A stretch of 64,000 bases of DNA from Nannocystis sp. (GTDB lineage: Bacteria > Myxococcota_A > Polyangia > Nannocystales > Nannocystaceae), in contig JADJRG010000028.1 in NCBI GenBank assembly GCA_016712315.1, forward strand, positions 293,322 to 357,321, given 5' to 3'. Every line of letters begins with the position of its first letter. Position 1 is the first letter of the stretch. The notes under the pieces are model-generated. The model was not told the DNA's origin. It was given only the letters and a program-made list of their open reading frames with translations, and did no database searches. A program made the translations under genes and the position numbers. Shown piece by piece: positions 6,775-15,923 of the stretch.

Positions 6775-9126
6775 ATGATGGCTACGAGGATCGCAGCAGA
6801 GGAGCTTAAGGCGAAGATCGCGACCAACCCAGAGGCGGTGGTGCTGGTGGTGGGCGCTGGGGTGACGATGGGAGCGCTGGCAGCGCCGACCCGGGGGGTG
6901 GCCTCGTGGAAGGGGCTGATCCAGGCCGGGATCGAGCAGGCCGCGTCGATAGGCTCCATGACCGCGGTGGACGCGGCGAGCACACGCGAGCTGCTCGAAA
7001 AGAAGGAGAGTGAGGCGTGGATCGCGGCGGCAGAGGCGGTGACCTCGGCGTTGGGCGGGCCGAGAGGCGGCGAATTCAAGCGGTGGCTGCGGGATACTGC
7101 GGGGAGCTTCGCGCGGCACAGCGAGCGTAACGAGGCGCTGCAGGCGATCGCTGCGCTGGCGGCGCGTGGGGTGGTGATCGCGACGGTGAACTATGACGGG
7201 GTACTGGAGGCGGTGACAGGCCTGCCGGCGGTGAGCTGGCGGGATCCATCGCGGGTCGAGCGGCTGCTGCGCGGGGATGAGCGGGGGATCCTGCATCTGC
7301 ACGGGAATTGGGAGGACCCTGAGTCGGTGGTGCTGGGCGGGCGATCCTATGATGCAGTGGTCGGAGATCCCCACGCGCAAGCGGTGATGCGAGCGCTGCG
7401 CATGCTGCGGACAATGGTCTTCGTCGGCCATGGCGCAGGTCTGGTCGACCCGAACTGGGGCCCGTTCCTGAAGTGGACGGAGGAGGTGTTCGCAGGGTCA
7501 GAGTACCGGAACTTCAGACTTGTGCGCGAAGACGAGCTGGCGAAGACGCAGGCAGAGCACCCCGCGGCGCAGCGGATGCTGGCGGTCTCCTACGGGGCGA
7601 CGCATGCGGCGCTGGGCGGGTTCTTGGCAGGGCTTGTGCCGGCGGGGCCGAGGCCGAACGACGGGAGCGTGCGACGACGGACCGTGGTGGTGCTGGTGAA
7701 CGTGACTGAAAGGGACCACGCGCGGCTCTGCGAGGAGAAGGTGCGGGAGGAGCTGGAGGCGCGGGCAGAGCCAGGTGCGGCGGTAGAGGAGACGATCTTC
7801 ATCGAGATGACCGAGGTGATCGCGGACAAGAGTAGGATGACGCCGCGCTCCTGGCGAGCGATCGCGCGTAAGATCGACGCAGTGGCATCGAAGGTGGATC
7901 TCGTCCGAGGGGTCGCTCAGTACATCGTCTGCGGTCAAGCTCCGTTGTCGGTGTTCGCCTCTCTGGGGCGAGCTCTGGAGAGGTTGTCCTCTCCGGTAAT
8001 ATTCATGAATTTGTATAACAATACGTGGGACTGGATCCCGATCTCAGATCCTGGAGAGTGCGTGGAGGATCATTTTACGGCGGTGGGAGCGCTCACGGAG
8101 GGCTCAGCGGCGGAGGGTAAGGTGGTGCTCGCGGTGCACTGCTTCAAGGGGAGCGCGTTCACAATGGAGATGGTGAAGCCGGCGCTCGAGGTCGACGATG
8201 AGGCGATCATCGGCGGGTTTGGGATCCTCGCACCGAAGCGATCGCCGAAGGAGATCCCGCTCGCGCCGGGGGATCTCACGGCGCTGAATCGCCACATCGA
8301 GGCGGCCCAGGCGTGGATCAGCCGCTCAACGCCGAAGGCGAGCGGGATCGTGGTGGCGCTGTTGGGGCCGGCGTGGGTCGCGTTCTGGCTGGGGATGCGG
8401 ATGAATCGGCGGGCGCTGAAGGGGCGTGTCGACTTTCGGGAGTATGATTCCGCCGCGTCTCGCTATGTGCCGGCGCTGTCGTCGCCGCGGCAGGCGATGC
8501 CGTGGCTGTCGGGTCGGCCGAAGCTGCTGTACTTGGAGGCGGAGCCGGATGATCTGACGCGTACGCGCGGCGGCGAGGTGGGGGCGACGATCAGCGACGC
8601 GTTGGCGCCGCTCGGGGCGTTCTACGAGCTGCGGGCTCGATCGAGGGGCACCCCACGGATCTTCCTGGAGGAGATCGATGCGTCGAAGCCGGATATCATC
8701 CATGTCCATATGCACGGGTCGAATCGAGGGGTGCTGGCGTTTGAGAGCGACCAGCGGCGGATCAGCGAGGTGTCGCATGACTCGTTCGTGCGGGCGCTGA
8801 AGAGCCGACGGCTGGAACCGACGCTGGTGGTGATCAGCGCGTGTCACTCAGCCGCGATGGCGGCGGCGCTCTGTGAAGCGGCGGAGTGCGTGATCACGAT
8901 GCGAGGGGAGGTCAACTCGAGGACGGCGCTTCGCTTCGCGACGCTCTTCTATACGTCGCTCGCGCAGGGGCGGCCGCTCAAGGAGGCGATCGAGCGGGCG
9001 AAGGTGGACGTGGACTTCGATGGGTTGCCCGGCTACGAGGTGATTGAGCCGTCGAGCGTGTTCGAGGAGGAGATGGCCGATGTGGTGCTGTTTCGCGGCG
9101 GCGGCGGCGGTCGGCCGGCGGATTAA
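6775..9126 (+). CDS. SIR2-SAVED-CHAT triple-domain effector
   Basis: A 783-residue protein that I read as three defence domains in a row. Residues 1-290 are a SIR2-like NADase fold: VVGAG near 26, TVNYD with Asn139, and the catalytic-type HLHGNW with His176. Residues about 300-565 look like a SAVED domain, the cyclic-oligonucleotide sensor of CBASS and type III systems: GQAPLSVFASLGRAL, NNTWDWIPI, then the C-terminal block LLGPAWVAFWLGMRM followed by a Y-containing strand. Residues about 580-783 are a CHAT caspase-like protease with His647 in VHMHGS and Cys690 in VISACHS, so the dyad is intact. A SAVED-CHAT protease activated by cA3 is known from the type III-B locus of Haliangium ochraceum; an added SIR2 domain is the unusual feature here. 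AGGAG lies upstream of two adjacent ATGs, and the second (6778) has the better spacing. It overlaps the sigma factor gene tail-to-tail by four bases. Confidence 0.85.
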   Translation: MMATRIAAEELKAKIATNPEAVVLVVGAGVTMGALAAPTRGVASWKGLIQAGIEQAASIGSMTAVDAASTRELLEKKESEAWIAAAEAVTSALGGPRGGEFKRWLRDTAGSFARHSERNEALQAIAALAARGVVIATVNYDGVLEAVTGLPAVSWRDPSRVERLLRGDERGILHLHGNWEDPESVVLGGRSYDAVVGDPHAQAVMRALRMLRTMVFVGHGAGLVDPNWGPFLKWTEEVFAGSEYRNFRLVREDELAKTQAEHPAAQRMLAVSYGATHAALGGFLAGLVPAGPRPNDGSVRRRTVVVLVNVTERDHARLCEEKVREELEARAEPGAAVEETIFIEMTEVIADKSRMTPRSWRAIARKIDAVASKVDLVRGVAQYIVCGQAPLSVFASLGRALERLSSPVIFMNLYNNTWDWIPISDPGECVEDHFTAVGALTEGSAAEGKVVLAVHCFKGSAFTMEMVKPALEVDDEAIIGGFGILAPKRSPKEIPLAPGDLTALNRHIEAAQAWISRSTPKASGIVVALLGPAWVAFWLGMRMNRRALKGRVDFREYDSAASRYVPALSSPRQAMPWLSGRPKLLYLEAEPDDLTRTRGGEVGATISDALAPLGAFYELRARSRGTPRIFLEEIDASKPDIIHVHMHGSNRGVLAFESDQRRISEVSHDSFVRALKSRRLEPTLVVISACHSAAMAAALCEAAECVITMRGEVNSRTALRFATLFYTSLAQGRPLKEAIERAKVDVDFDGLPGYEVIEPSSVFEEEMADVVLFRGGGGGRPAD

Positions 9127-9752
9127 GCGAGCGCGGGGTAGCGGGCCCGCAGCTCTTCGCGCAGCTTGAGGGCCCAGGCGTCGACGTCGGTGAGGGTGTC
9201 GGCGAGCTCTGGACAAGACTCGGTGAGCTCGGTGACTCTCGCGCGCAGGCGCTCTTTGGCGCGGCGTAGGCGGCTGCGGATCGCCGGCTCCGCGGCCTCG
9301 AACACCTGCGCGAGCTCGGGGGCGGAGAGATCCTCCCAATAATAGAGCTCGAGCAGGAACTGATCGTCGAGCTGGATGGTACGGAGGGCCTCTAAGAGGA
9401 GCCGGGACTCGCGCTGGGCGAGCAGGAGGGTGATCGGGCCGGCGCCGAGGTCGACGACGGAGTGGGCGAGCTGGTCCGCCTCAGGCTTGCGCCGGCGGTA
9501 GTAGTCGGCGATGGCGCGCTTGGTGATGACGAGCACGTAGGCGCGTACGCTCGCGCCGGCGCGGATCTGGTCGCGGCGCTCGACGAGGGCTGTCAAGACG
9601 CGCTGGGTGAGGTCGTCGAGCGCCTGGTCGGGGACCTTGGTGCGGATCGTGCGGCGGATGAGGCCGTGATGGCGGGAGATCAGGCGGTCAGCGGCCCTGC
9701 GGTCGCCGGCCCGCCAGGCTTCGAGGAGTTGGATGTCGTCGCCGAGGTCCAT
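9123..9752 (-). CDS. ECF-like RNA polymerase sigma factor
   Basis: About 209 residues. Region 2 is visible in the first half (LDDLTQRVLTALVERRDQ, then VRAYVLVITKRAIADYYRRR). Region 4 lies in the second half (LLEALRTIQLDDQFLLEL, YYWEDLSAPELAQVF, then a basic recognition helix RSRLRRAKERLRARV). A domain linking sigma factor of this sort directs polymerase to a small regulon. It is the last gene of a minus-strand group with a small protein and a kinase/TPR protein, a pairing common in myxobacteria. Its stop overlaps the stop of the SIR2-SAVED-CHAT gene. In Haliangium a sigma factor is a downstream target of the SAVED-CHAT protease cascade, so a link is worth testing but is not shown here. An alternative ATG at 9815 would add 21 residues. 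Confidence 0.78.
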   Translation of the reverse strand: MDLGDDIQLLEAWRAGDRRAADRLISRHHGLIRRTIRTKVPDQALDDLTQRVLTALVERRDQIRAGASVRAYVLVITKRAIADYYRRRKPEADQLAHSVVDLGAGPITLLLAQRESRLLLEALRTIQLDDQFLLELYYWEDLSAPELAQVFEAAEPAIRSRLRRAKERLRARVTELTESCPELADTLTDVDAWALKLREELRARYPALA

Positions 9753-9835
9753 TGCGGCGCGGACGCTACCATGGACCTCGACGTGCGGGGGAGGCCAAAG
9801 TGGCCGAAGGGTCATGCTGGCCTCCGCGGACGAGC

Positions 9836-10327
9836 TCACTTGAAGGGCATGCCGCCGGCCTTGGTGATCTTGACCTTGACGGCGCTCTGCGTGGTACCGG
9901 CGGCGGGCGGGCCGTCGGTGCTGGTGGGCGACGGGACCGTGACGCCAGGGGGGACGGCGACGATGAGCAGCTCCGTGACGTCGAGATCGTCGCGGGGGCC
10001 CGAGAGGGAGGCGCCGCTCTGACGGGTCCACTGCTGGACGCCCCCGCTGGGCAGAGCCTCCCAGACATAGACTTGGTGGGTGTCGCCGCCGTGGATGAAG
10101 TCCGCGACCACGATCTCGGCCTCGTCGTGGGGGCCGTACCCCTGCTCGGGCAGCTCGTTGAAGAGGTAGTCGTAGCCGCTGAGGTCGTTGGCGCCGTGGC
10201 TGACGACGAGGCCGCCCGCGCCGTCGATGCCGGCGCTGAGGTTGATGGGGTGGGTGTTTTCGATGCGGAGGATCATGAGCTTCGCTTGTTCGGTGGGTCG
10301 TTGTGTGTTGTGGTTTGTTGCGTGCAT
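9836..10327 (-). CDS. Small protein between kinase and sigma factor genes
   Basis: Up to 163 residues with no recognised domain. An internal ATG at 10276 (MILRIENTHPINL) would give a 146-residue form that better fits the folded part. The protein has a compact beta-rich look, with GYDYLFNELPEQGYGP, EIVVADFIHGGDTHQVYVW and LLIVAVPPGVTVPSP, and a Ser/Thr/Pro-rich linker before a basic C-terminal tail. There is no signal peptide and no membrane segment. It lies 38 bases downstream of the kinase/TPR gene and 83 bases upstream of the sigma gene, all on one strand. A role as partner or regulator of either is plausible from position only. Confidence 0.55.
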   Translation of the reverse strand: MHATNHNTQRPTEQAKLMILRIENTHPINLSAGIDGAGGLVVSHGANDLSGYDYLFNELPEQGYGPHDEAEIVVADFIHGGDTHQVYVWEALPSGGVQQWTRQSGASLSGPRDDLDVTELLIVAVPPGVTVPSPTSTDGPPAAGTTQSAVKVKITKAGGMPFK

Positions 10328-10365
10328 GGGAGTGAGGAGTCCGTGTCAGGGATAAGGTCAGTCGG

Positions 10366-13146
10366 TTAAGGTGAGAGCTTCTGCGCGGCGCCTCGGGCCC
10401 GCGCGAGGTGCTCGCGCAGCTCCGTTACTTCGGATGCTGGCGGATCGGAGAGCGATTCATAATATGCGAGGGCGAGGCCAAAGAAGGGCGCGGCCTCGGC
10501 GGAGTGCGCCGCTCGCTCGAGGTGATCGGCGACGTACCAGGCGATCAGCGCGCGGCGCTCGGGCGAGTGATCGGGGCTTCGCGTGAGGTGGCCTCGCAGC
10601 TCCGGGCCGTGGGCGAGGGCGATGTCGACGATGGGGTGCGTGCGGTCGATGTCGTGGTGGGCTTCGATCCAGTCTGGCAGCAGCTCGAGGGCGGTGTCGT
10701 TGATCGAAGGCGGTGGGCGGGCGAGCGCGAGGGCTTGATCAAAGAGGGGCGCGGCGCGGGCGAAATCGCGCTGGCGCGCGGCGAGCTGGCCTTCGGTGTG
10801 GAGGCGGTGGATGCGATCTTTGTGGCCGGGAGGTAGATCGGCGCGCTGGTGGTGCTCGCGGGCGCGGCCGAGGTGGTGCGCGGCGGCCTCGTGATCACCT
10901 TCGGCGAGCGCGAGCTGAGCGAGGGCGAGGTGAGCCTTGGCTTGGCGGGTGTGGTCGCCGTCGCCGCTGCGGAGTTGATCGTAGATCTCGAGGGCTTGTC
11001 GGAAGGACTCGCGGGCGGCGGCGGGCTGGTCGGCCGCGGCGAGGGCGCTGCCTCGGTCCAGCAGGACGTCGGCGACGAGGGGGTGGGCTGCGCCGAAGAG
11101 GCGCTGGCGGCGCTGAAGGGCGTCCTCAAGGTAGGCGATGGCGGTCTCGTGTTGGCCGAGCTCGAGGGTCGCGTTGCCGAGGTTGAGGAGGGAGGTGGCG
11201 AGGTCCGGGTGCTGCTCTCCGAGGTGCTCGCGGCGGTGCTCGAGGGCGACTCGGTGGTGTCGAACGGCCTGTTCGTGGCGCCCTTCGGCGTAGGCGAGCA
11301 GGCCTTGGGCCTCGAGCAGGTCGCCGCGGAGGATCGGGGAGCGGGCGCCGAGGCGCTCGATGCAGGCTTGGGCGTCCTCGAGATCGCGGGCGCTCTGGCG
11401 GACGTCGAGGGCGACGTTCGCGGACACCTTGGCCTGAAAGGCCGCGGCCCGGCAGTAGAGATCGTCGTGGCCCGCGGCGAAGGCGAGGGTGCGGGCGCGA
11501 CGGAGCGCCCGGTCTGAGGCGGCGCGCTGGTGTTGCATGCCGAGCACGTGGCCGAGGCGATAGAGGGCTTCGGCGCGGAAATAGGGCGATTCTTCGCCTT
11601 CGCTGATCGGACGGGCGGTTTCGGCGGCTCGGGGGTAATCGCCGAGGATCTCGAGGTTGAGGGCGCTCGCGAGCGCAGCGGCGGTGTCGGGCCTGGCCGG
11701 CTTCCAGCGGGTGATCGTGGGCAGGTCACAGCGCGGCAGGGCCTCGATCGCAGCCACGGTGTCGGCCAGCAGGGGGCTCGCAGGGGCGGTGCGGGCGAGC
11801 GGTTCAAGGAGCGTCTCGAGGGTGGTGAGGGTGTGAGCGAGGCAGTCGCGCTGGAGATAGCTGCTGATGCGTGATGGCGCGTCCGTGAGGGACCTTCGGC
11901 GCTGGGTGAGGCAGAGGCGGGTATTGGCGTCGCTCCACGCGGTGGCGAGTGCGTCCAATGTCTGGCTGAAGAGGTGGTCCTGGCGGACGCTCTCGGCGAG
12001 CCCGCGGCGGATCGTGGCGATCGGGGCGCCGGCGTCAGCGCAGGGATCAGGAGGAGCGGGGCCGAAGTGCCAGCCGAGCCAGGGGAGGGTGGCGGCCGCG
12101 CCGAGGATGATCGCCGCGAGCGCGGCGTCGCGGCGGCGGTGGAGGCCGCGGCGCAGCGCTTGGAGGAAATCCGGGAGCGAGGGGCGGCGCTCCGGCGCGG
12201 CCGCGAGGGCTCGTTGGAGCAGCGCGAGCAGCCAGGTAGGCGCCCGTGGGGCTGTGGGGGGGATGTGCAGGCGGCCGCTCTGGATCGCGTCGGCGAGCTG
12301 CGCGGGTGTATCCCCGACGAAAGGGAGGGCTCGAAAGAGGGCCTCGTGGAGGGTCGCGGCGAGCGCGAAGAGGTCGCTCTTGGGGGTGGCAGGGGCGCCG
12401 AGGATCAGCTCGGGGGCGATGTAGCCGTGGGTGCCGAGCAGCGCGCCCGTGGCAGTGAGACGCAGCCCTAGCGGGGAGAGGGGGCCTCGCTCCGGCGTGT
12501 TGTTGGGAGAGATGGGGCGATCGGCGGCGACCGCGAGGCCGAGGTCGCTGAGCTTGACGCGGCCCGTAGAGCGGCTGATGAGTATGTTGTCCGGCTTCAC
12601 GTCGCGATGGATGAGCTTTGACCGATGAAGGGCGGCGAGGCCCTCGCCCGCTTGAAGGATGGCCGTGACGATCTGGCGCCATGTTCGGGCTGGATCGGCG
12701 GACCAGGCGCGCAGCGTGGGGCCGTCGATGTATTCCATCTCAATGACGACTGTGCGCGGCGCGCTGTCGTCGACGCTGTAGATCTGGACGATATGATCGT
12801 GGTGGAGGGCGGCGAGGGCGCGCGCTTCACGGGCTGCGTCGCGCGGTTGTTCGGCGCCGTGAGCGGTGATGAGTTTGAGCGCGACAGGGCGATCAAGCGC
12901 TGGATCGCGCGCGAGATAGACCGCGCCCATGCCCCCTTGACCGAGCTTGCGCTCGATCTGCCACTTGCGGAACTGGACGGGCGCAGGCGGGGCCTCGGCG
13001 AAGTGTCGGCGCATCTCGCCGAGGTGGAGCTGGGTGTCGATCTCTTCGCGCTCCGAGGGGCCATCGGGGCGTCCTAGACGGAGCTTGGTGGCGGGGCTGT
13101 CGCGGTCATCGCTGCTGTGCGCGGTGGGATCGGTTGGATCAGTCAT
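10366..13146 (-). CDS. Ser/Thr kinase with membrane segment and TPR tail
   Basis: A 926-residue protein. The kinase domain (about 62-330) has GQGGMG at 69-74, Lys91, HRD at 180-182 followed by VKPDN, and a DLG motif near 201. A membrane segment lies at about 340-357. The C-terminal 450 residues contain tetratricopeptide-type repeats, for example HPDLATSLLNLGNATLELGQ and HPLVADVLLDRGSALAAADQ spaced about 42 residues apart, a protein-docking scaffold. The start follows a short Asp/Ser-rich leader, and an earlier start is not available in frame. It heads a minus-strand group with the small protein and the sigma factor, so it may sense a signal and act on that sigma factor. Kinase-TPR fusions of this layout are abundant in Myxococcota. 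Confidence 0.88.
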   Translation of the reverse strand: MTDPTDPTAHSSDDRDSPATKLRLGRPDGPSEREEIDTQLHLGEMRRHFAEAPPAPVQFRKWQIERKLGQGGMGAVYLARDPALDRPVALKLITAHGAEQPRDAAREARALAALHHDHIVQIYSVDDSAPRTVVIEMEYIDGPTLRAWSADPARTWRQIVTAILQAGEGLAALHRSKLIHRDVKPDNILISRSTGRVKLSDLGLAVAADRPISPNNTPERGPLSPLGLRLTATGALLGTHGYIAPELILGAPATPKSDLFALAATLHEALFRALPFVGDTPAQLADAIQSGRLHIPPTAPRAPTWLLALLQRALAAAPERRPSLPDFLQALRRGLHRRRDAALAAIILGAAATLPWLGWHFGPAPPDPCADAGAPIATIRRGLAESVRQDHLFSQTLDALATAWSDANTRLCLTQRRRSLTDAPSRISSYLQRDCLAHTLTTLETLLEPLARTAPASPLLADTVAAIEALPRCDLPTITRWKPARPDTAAALASALNLEILGDYPRAAETARPISEGEESPYFRAEALYRLGHVLGMQHQRAASDRALRRARTLAFAAGHDDLYCRAAAFQAKVSANVALDVRQSARDLEDAQACIERLGARSPILRGDLLEAQGLLAYAEGRHEQAVRHHRVALEHRREHLGEQHPDLATSLLNLGNATLELGQHETAIAYLEDALQRRQRLFGAAHPLVADVLLDRGSALAAADQPAAARESFRQALEIYDQLRSGDGDHTRQAKAHLALAQLALAEGDHEAAAHHLGRAREHHQRADLPPGHKDRIHRLHTEGQLAARQRDFARAAPLFDQALALARPPPSINDTALELLPDWIEAHHDIDRTHPIVDIALAHGPELRGHLTRSPDHSPERRALIAWYVADHLERAAHSAEAAPFFGLALAYYESLSDPPASEVTELREHLARARGAAQKLSP

Positions 13147-13682
13147 GATCGGCGCCGCCTGTGGTGGCGACGCAGATAGTAGTCGCGGGGGGAGCGGCGG
13201 CGATCCCCGAGTTTTTTCGGCGGGGGTTCGGTAGATCCGGCGCAGATGTCATCCTTGATTCACAGCGCCGAGCGGGGCGAGGCAGGCTGTGAGCAGGCGC
13301 ACCAGCTCTTAAGGGAGAGGAGGCGATCTTGCCATTCGGGGGCGTCGAGAGCGGGGCGGGGGCGTTCGGGGCGGCGCAGGTAGTGGGTGGACATCGTGGG
13401 GTGACGAGCCGCCCCATGGCGAACCAGGCCTGCGCCGAGGTCCAGGGCGCGCTGGTCGCTGCCCTCGGCGCCGCGGGACGGCGACCGTCTGCTCCAGCGA
13501 CATCGATCTGCATGTCCTCCGCTGCGACCGATTCGCGTACCGGCTCCAGGAGCAGAGCCCGCTGCGCGAGTAGATCGCGGAGTCCCTCGTTTGCCCCGTG
13601 GAGTGCGAGGACCTAGACATCCGCATCGGGCGGTCGGGCTACACCTCGAGGAAGCACTGCCGAAGCGATCCCGCCGCGCCAA
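13147..13682. other. Gene-free stretch, probably decayed coding sequence
   Basis: No supported gene in 536 bases. On the plus strand at about 13485-13660 one frame reads CSSDIDLHVLRCDRFAYRL, a stop, then CPVECEDLDIRIGRSGYTS, which looks like an interrupted relic of a real protein that I cannot name. Several long minus-strand frames are Arg/Pro-rich and look like GC shadow. The promoter of the kinase group should lie near 13150-13260. Confidence 0.35.
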
Positions 13683-15923
13683 CTACGCGCGAAAGTGCAG
13701 GGTTTCTTGGTATTGGCCGGTGAGTTTGTCCCAATCCATGGCGACGACCTCACCGACAGCGTTGAGCGAGCGACCGAGCGCGAAGGCTAAGGCGTTGGGA
13801 GCGGCGATAAAGATCCGAAAGACGGGATTTTGCAGGCCGAGGCGGCTTTTGGCTGGGATCATCTCGGCCGCGATCCGCTCGCCGAGGGCCGCAACAAACT
13901 CCTCTTTGACGGCCTCGCGGCTGGGACCCTCTTTGGGTTGGAGGTGGAGGACAGCCCGTGGGTGTCTCTGGCCGGCGTCGCGCCAGGCTCGGTAGGCGGG
14001 TTCGACATTCTGGGTGAAGGAGAGGAGCAGGTGGACCTCTTCAGATGGACCTCCGATCTCTTCGTGGTGCACCGTCACGTCTGGGCTCGCCTGGGCACGC
14101 GAACGATCGAGCGCCCAAGGGACCCCATTTTGGATCACCTCCACCGAGAAACCCGAAGCGTGATGAAAGATCGAGCCGGCGCGGATCGCGAGTCCAGGGA
14201 GGCATTTGGGGTAGAAGCGCAGCCGCCGCTGCGCTGCGCCGAGGGCGCGGAAGAGAGCAATGAGACCATCGACAAGGCGTCGTTGGATGATCGGTGCACG
14301 CTCAGAGGGCTCTGGAGGGTTATCCTCGGGCGGGCAGTAGCCAAATGTAAAGGCGAGCTGCGGATCGGCGATCTCGTCGGGGATATAGCTCCAGAGGCCG
14401 ATCTCCAGGGGTGTGTCCTTGGGGAGTTCAAGGGCGCGGAGCCGCTCGCGGATCAGGAGACGCATGAGATCGCGGAGGGGGGGCGGAAGGCGAGGCTGCG
14501 TGGAGTCGAAGCGTAGCCAGTCGTTGAACACCTCCGCGATCGCCGCCTCTCCTTCCGTTGGATCGATCGGCCCCATGAGGTCCGCCGCTTCGACCGAAGG
14601 CCCGTTCTCATCGAGTTGGAGCCTGGGGCGGAGACGGATCGGCGAATTCTCCCGATCCATGACCGGCAGGGCCTGAAAGGCGAGGGCGATCGTCGCCGTC
14701 GCCCGGGATCCCTCCGTGGGGAGCATCCCTGCCCCACGGATCGCTTCTTCCAGGGCCGTGGAGACCGTAGACGCGGCGTCCTTGGGGAGTTGCGTCGGCA
14801 CCTGCGTCGAGACCTGCCAGACTCCCGCAGCGCGTGTGGTCCCCGCGGGCAGCGCGGGGGCCGAGAGGCGCTTGTAGAAGTACCACCCCGCGGTCCCTGT
14901 GGCGACCGCCCCGAGGGCGTACAGGGCGACCTTGAGCCAGTCGGTGGCGGGCTTCTTCGTCGGCAGTGGTGGGGCGACGGGGCTCGGGGTGGGGGCGGGC
15001 GCGGGCTCATCCATGGGCACAGGCTCATCCATGGGCACAGGCTCATCCATGGGCACGGGCTCATCCATGGGCACGGGCTCATCCATGGGCACGGGCCCCT
15101 CGCGGGAGTCCTTGTCCTTGTCCTGGTCCTGGTCCTTCTTGGTTCCACAGGGATCGGGGGGGAGCTGCTGGAGCCAGGGACCGATCCGCCGGAGCCGCGT
15201 CGGGCCGATCTCGTCGGCGGCGCCGCCACCCGCCGGCAGAAGACGGAGGGCGACCCCCGAGAGATCGTATTTGGCGGCGCCATCGGCGAGGATTGCCGGG
15301 AGGAGGTCGTGGGCGATCATCCAGGCGAGGAGGCGAGGTGCAATGGAGCTCGCCGACTTCACCTTCAGTGCCCGTTCGGCTCTCCGGTCTTCGGCCTTCT
15401 GCTCCTCGGTCTTCTTCTCGGGCGTCGGCTCTTTGGCCTCATCGACATTGTTGTTGTGAATCTCCGAGATCTCGGCTGCGAGCCCACCAAGGCCTAGCTT
15501 ATTGAGGTGCTCGAAGAGTTTGCCCCACCACTCAACGAACGATCTCTCGGCCTCTTCCCTGGCCTTCTCGGCCTCCTCTTTGGTGTATTCACAGGCCTTG
15601 ATGTGCGGGAGGTTTTTGTTGGCTCGATCGCAGATCTTGTGCGTGAAATTACGAATGAGGGACGCCGGGATCGGCGAAATTTCCCGGATTTTATTGGCAG
15701 TTTCGCGGAGGTCCTGGCAGATCGCGGGATACCAATGTGAAGGGATCAGCCCGCAGAGATGGGACTGGAGGTCGAGATCGAGGACCACCCCCTCGGCATC
15801 GGCGGCGGCGATCAGGCTCGCGCTCTGGTGGGAGGTGAGGATCATCTGCGGAGGGAGCGGCAGGGGGGGAACCACCGACTTCGTAGGAGAGTCGAGGTCT
15901 ATGTTGCGACTGTAGACGCCCAT
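13683..15923 (-). CDS. Membrane-anchored SAVED-domain protein
   Basis: A 746-residue protein, last gene of the cmr operon. The ATG at 15923 (MGVYSRNIDLDS) is preceded by a strong GAGGAGAG and overlaps the ATPase gene by 25 bases. Order: a hydrophilic N-terminal region of unknown fold with a charged Glu/Lys stretch, an Asp/Lys run, five copies of PVPMDE (about residues 277-307), a Pro linker, one membrane segment (WLKVALYALGAVATGTAGW, about 330-350), then a C-terminal domain. The last 160 residues match the SAVED pattern, ending in FRIFIAAPNALAFALGRSL, then NAVGEVVAMDW and a Tyr-containing final strand. SAVED domains bind cyclic di-, tri- or tetranucleotides. The protein thus probably places a cyclic-oligonucleotide receptor at the membrane. 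On which side the SAVED domain lies is not certain, but it must be cytoplasmic to sense the signal. Confidence 0.8.
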   Translation of the reverse strand: MGVYSRNIDLDSPTKSVVPPLPLPPQMILTSHQSASLIAAADAEGVVLDLDLQSHLCGLIPSHWYPAICQDLRETANKIREISPIPASLIRNFTHKICDRANKNLPHIKACEYTKEEAEKAREEAERSFVEWWGKLFEHLNKLGLGGLAAEISEIHNNNVDEAKEPTPEKKTEEQKAEDRRAERALKVKSASSIAPRLLAWMIAHDLLPAILADGAAKYDLSGVALRLLPAGGGAADEIGPTRLRRIGPWLQQLPPDPCGTKKDQDQDKDKDSREGPVPMDEPVPMDEPVPMDEPVPMDEPVPMDEPAPAPTPSPVAPPLPTKKPATDWLKVALYALGAVATGTAGWYFYKRLSAPALPAGTTRAAGVWQVSTQVPTQLPKDAASTVSTALEEAIRGAGMLPTEGSRATATIALAFQALPVMDRENSPIRLRPRLQLDENGPSVEAADLMGPIDPTEGEAAIAEVFNDWLRFDSTQPRLPPPLRDLMRLLIRERLRALELPKDTPLEIGLWSYIPDEIADPQLAFTFGYCPPEDNPPEPSERAPIIQRRLVDGLIALFRALGAAQRRLRFYPKCLPGLAIRAGSIFHHASGFSVEVIQNGVPWALDRSRAQASPDVTVHHEEIGGPSEEVHLLLSFTQNVEPAYRAWRDAGQRHPRAVLHLQPKEGPSREAVKEEFVAALGERIAAEMIPAKSRLGLQNPVFRIFIAAPNALAFALGRSLNAVGEVVAMDWDKLTGQYQETLHFRA
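15004..15093 (-). repeat. Five in-frame 18-bp repeats (PVPMDE)
   Basis: Five tandem copies of an 18-base unit of the form GGCTCATCCATGGGCACR lie head to tail inside the SAVED gene. They encode PVPMDE five times, just before the membrane segment. Units one and two differ from the rest only in the last base, which suggests recent slippage. Likely a flexible acidic linker of variable length. Confidence 0.9.

Noticed and set aside
13260..13682. Arg/Pro-rich minus-strand frames after the kinase gene
   Set aside because: Codon pattern and composition look like shadow; a better but interrupted coding signal is on the other strand.
15004..15093. Tandem 18-bp repeats as a possible CRISPR array
   Set aside because: No spacers between units, and the repeats stay in frame within a coding sequence.
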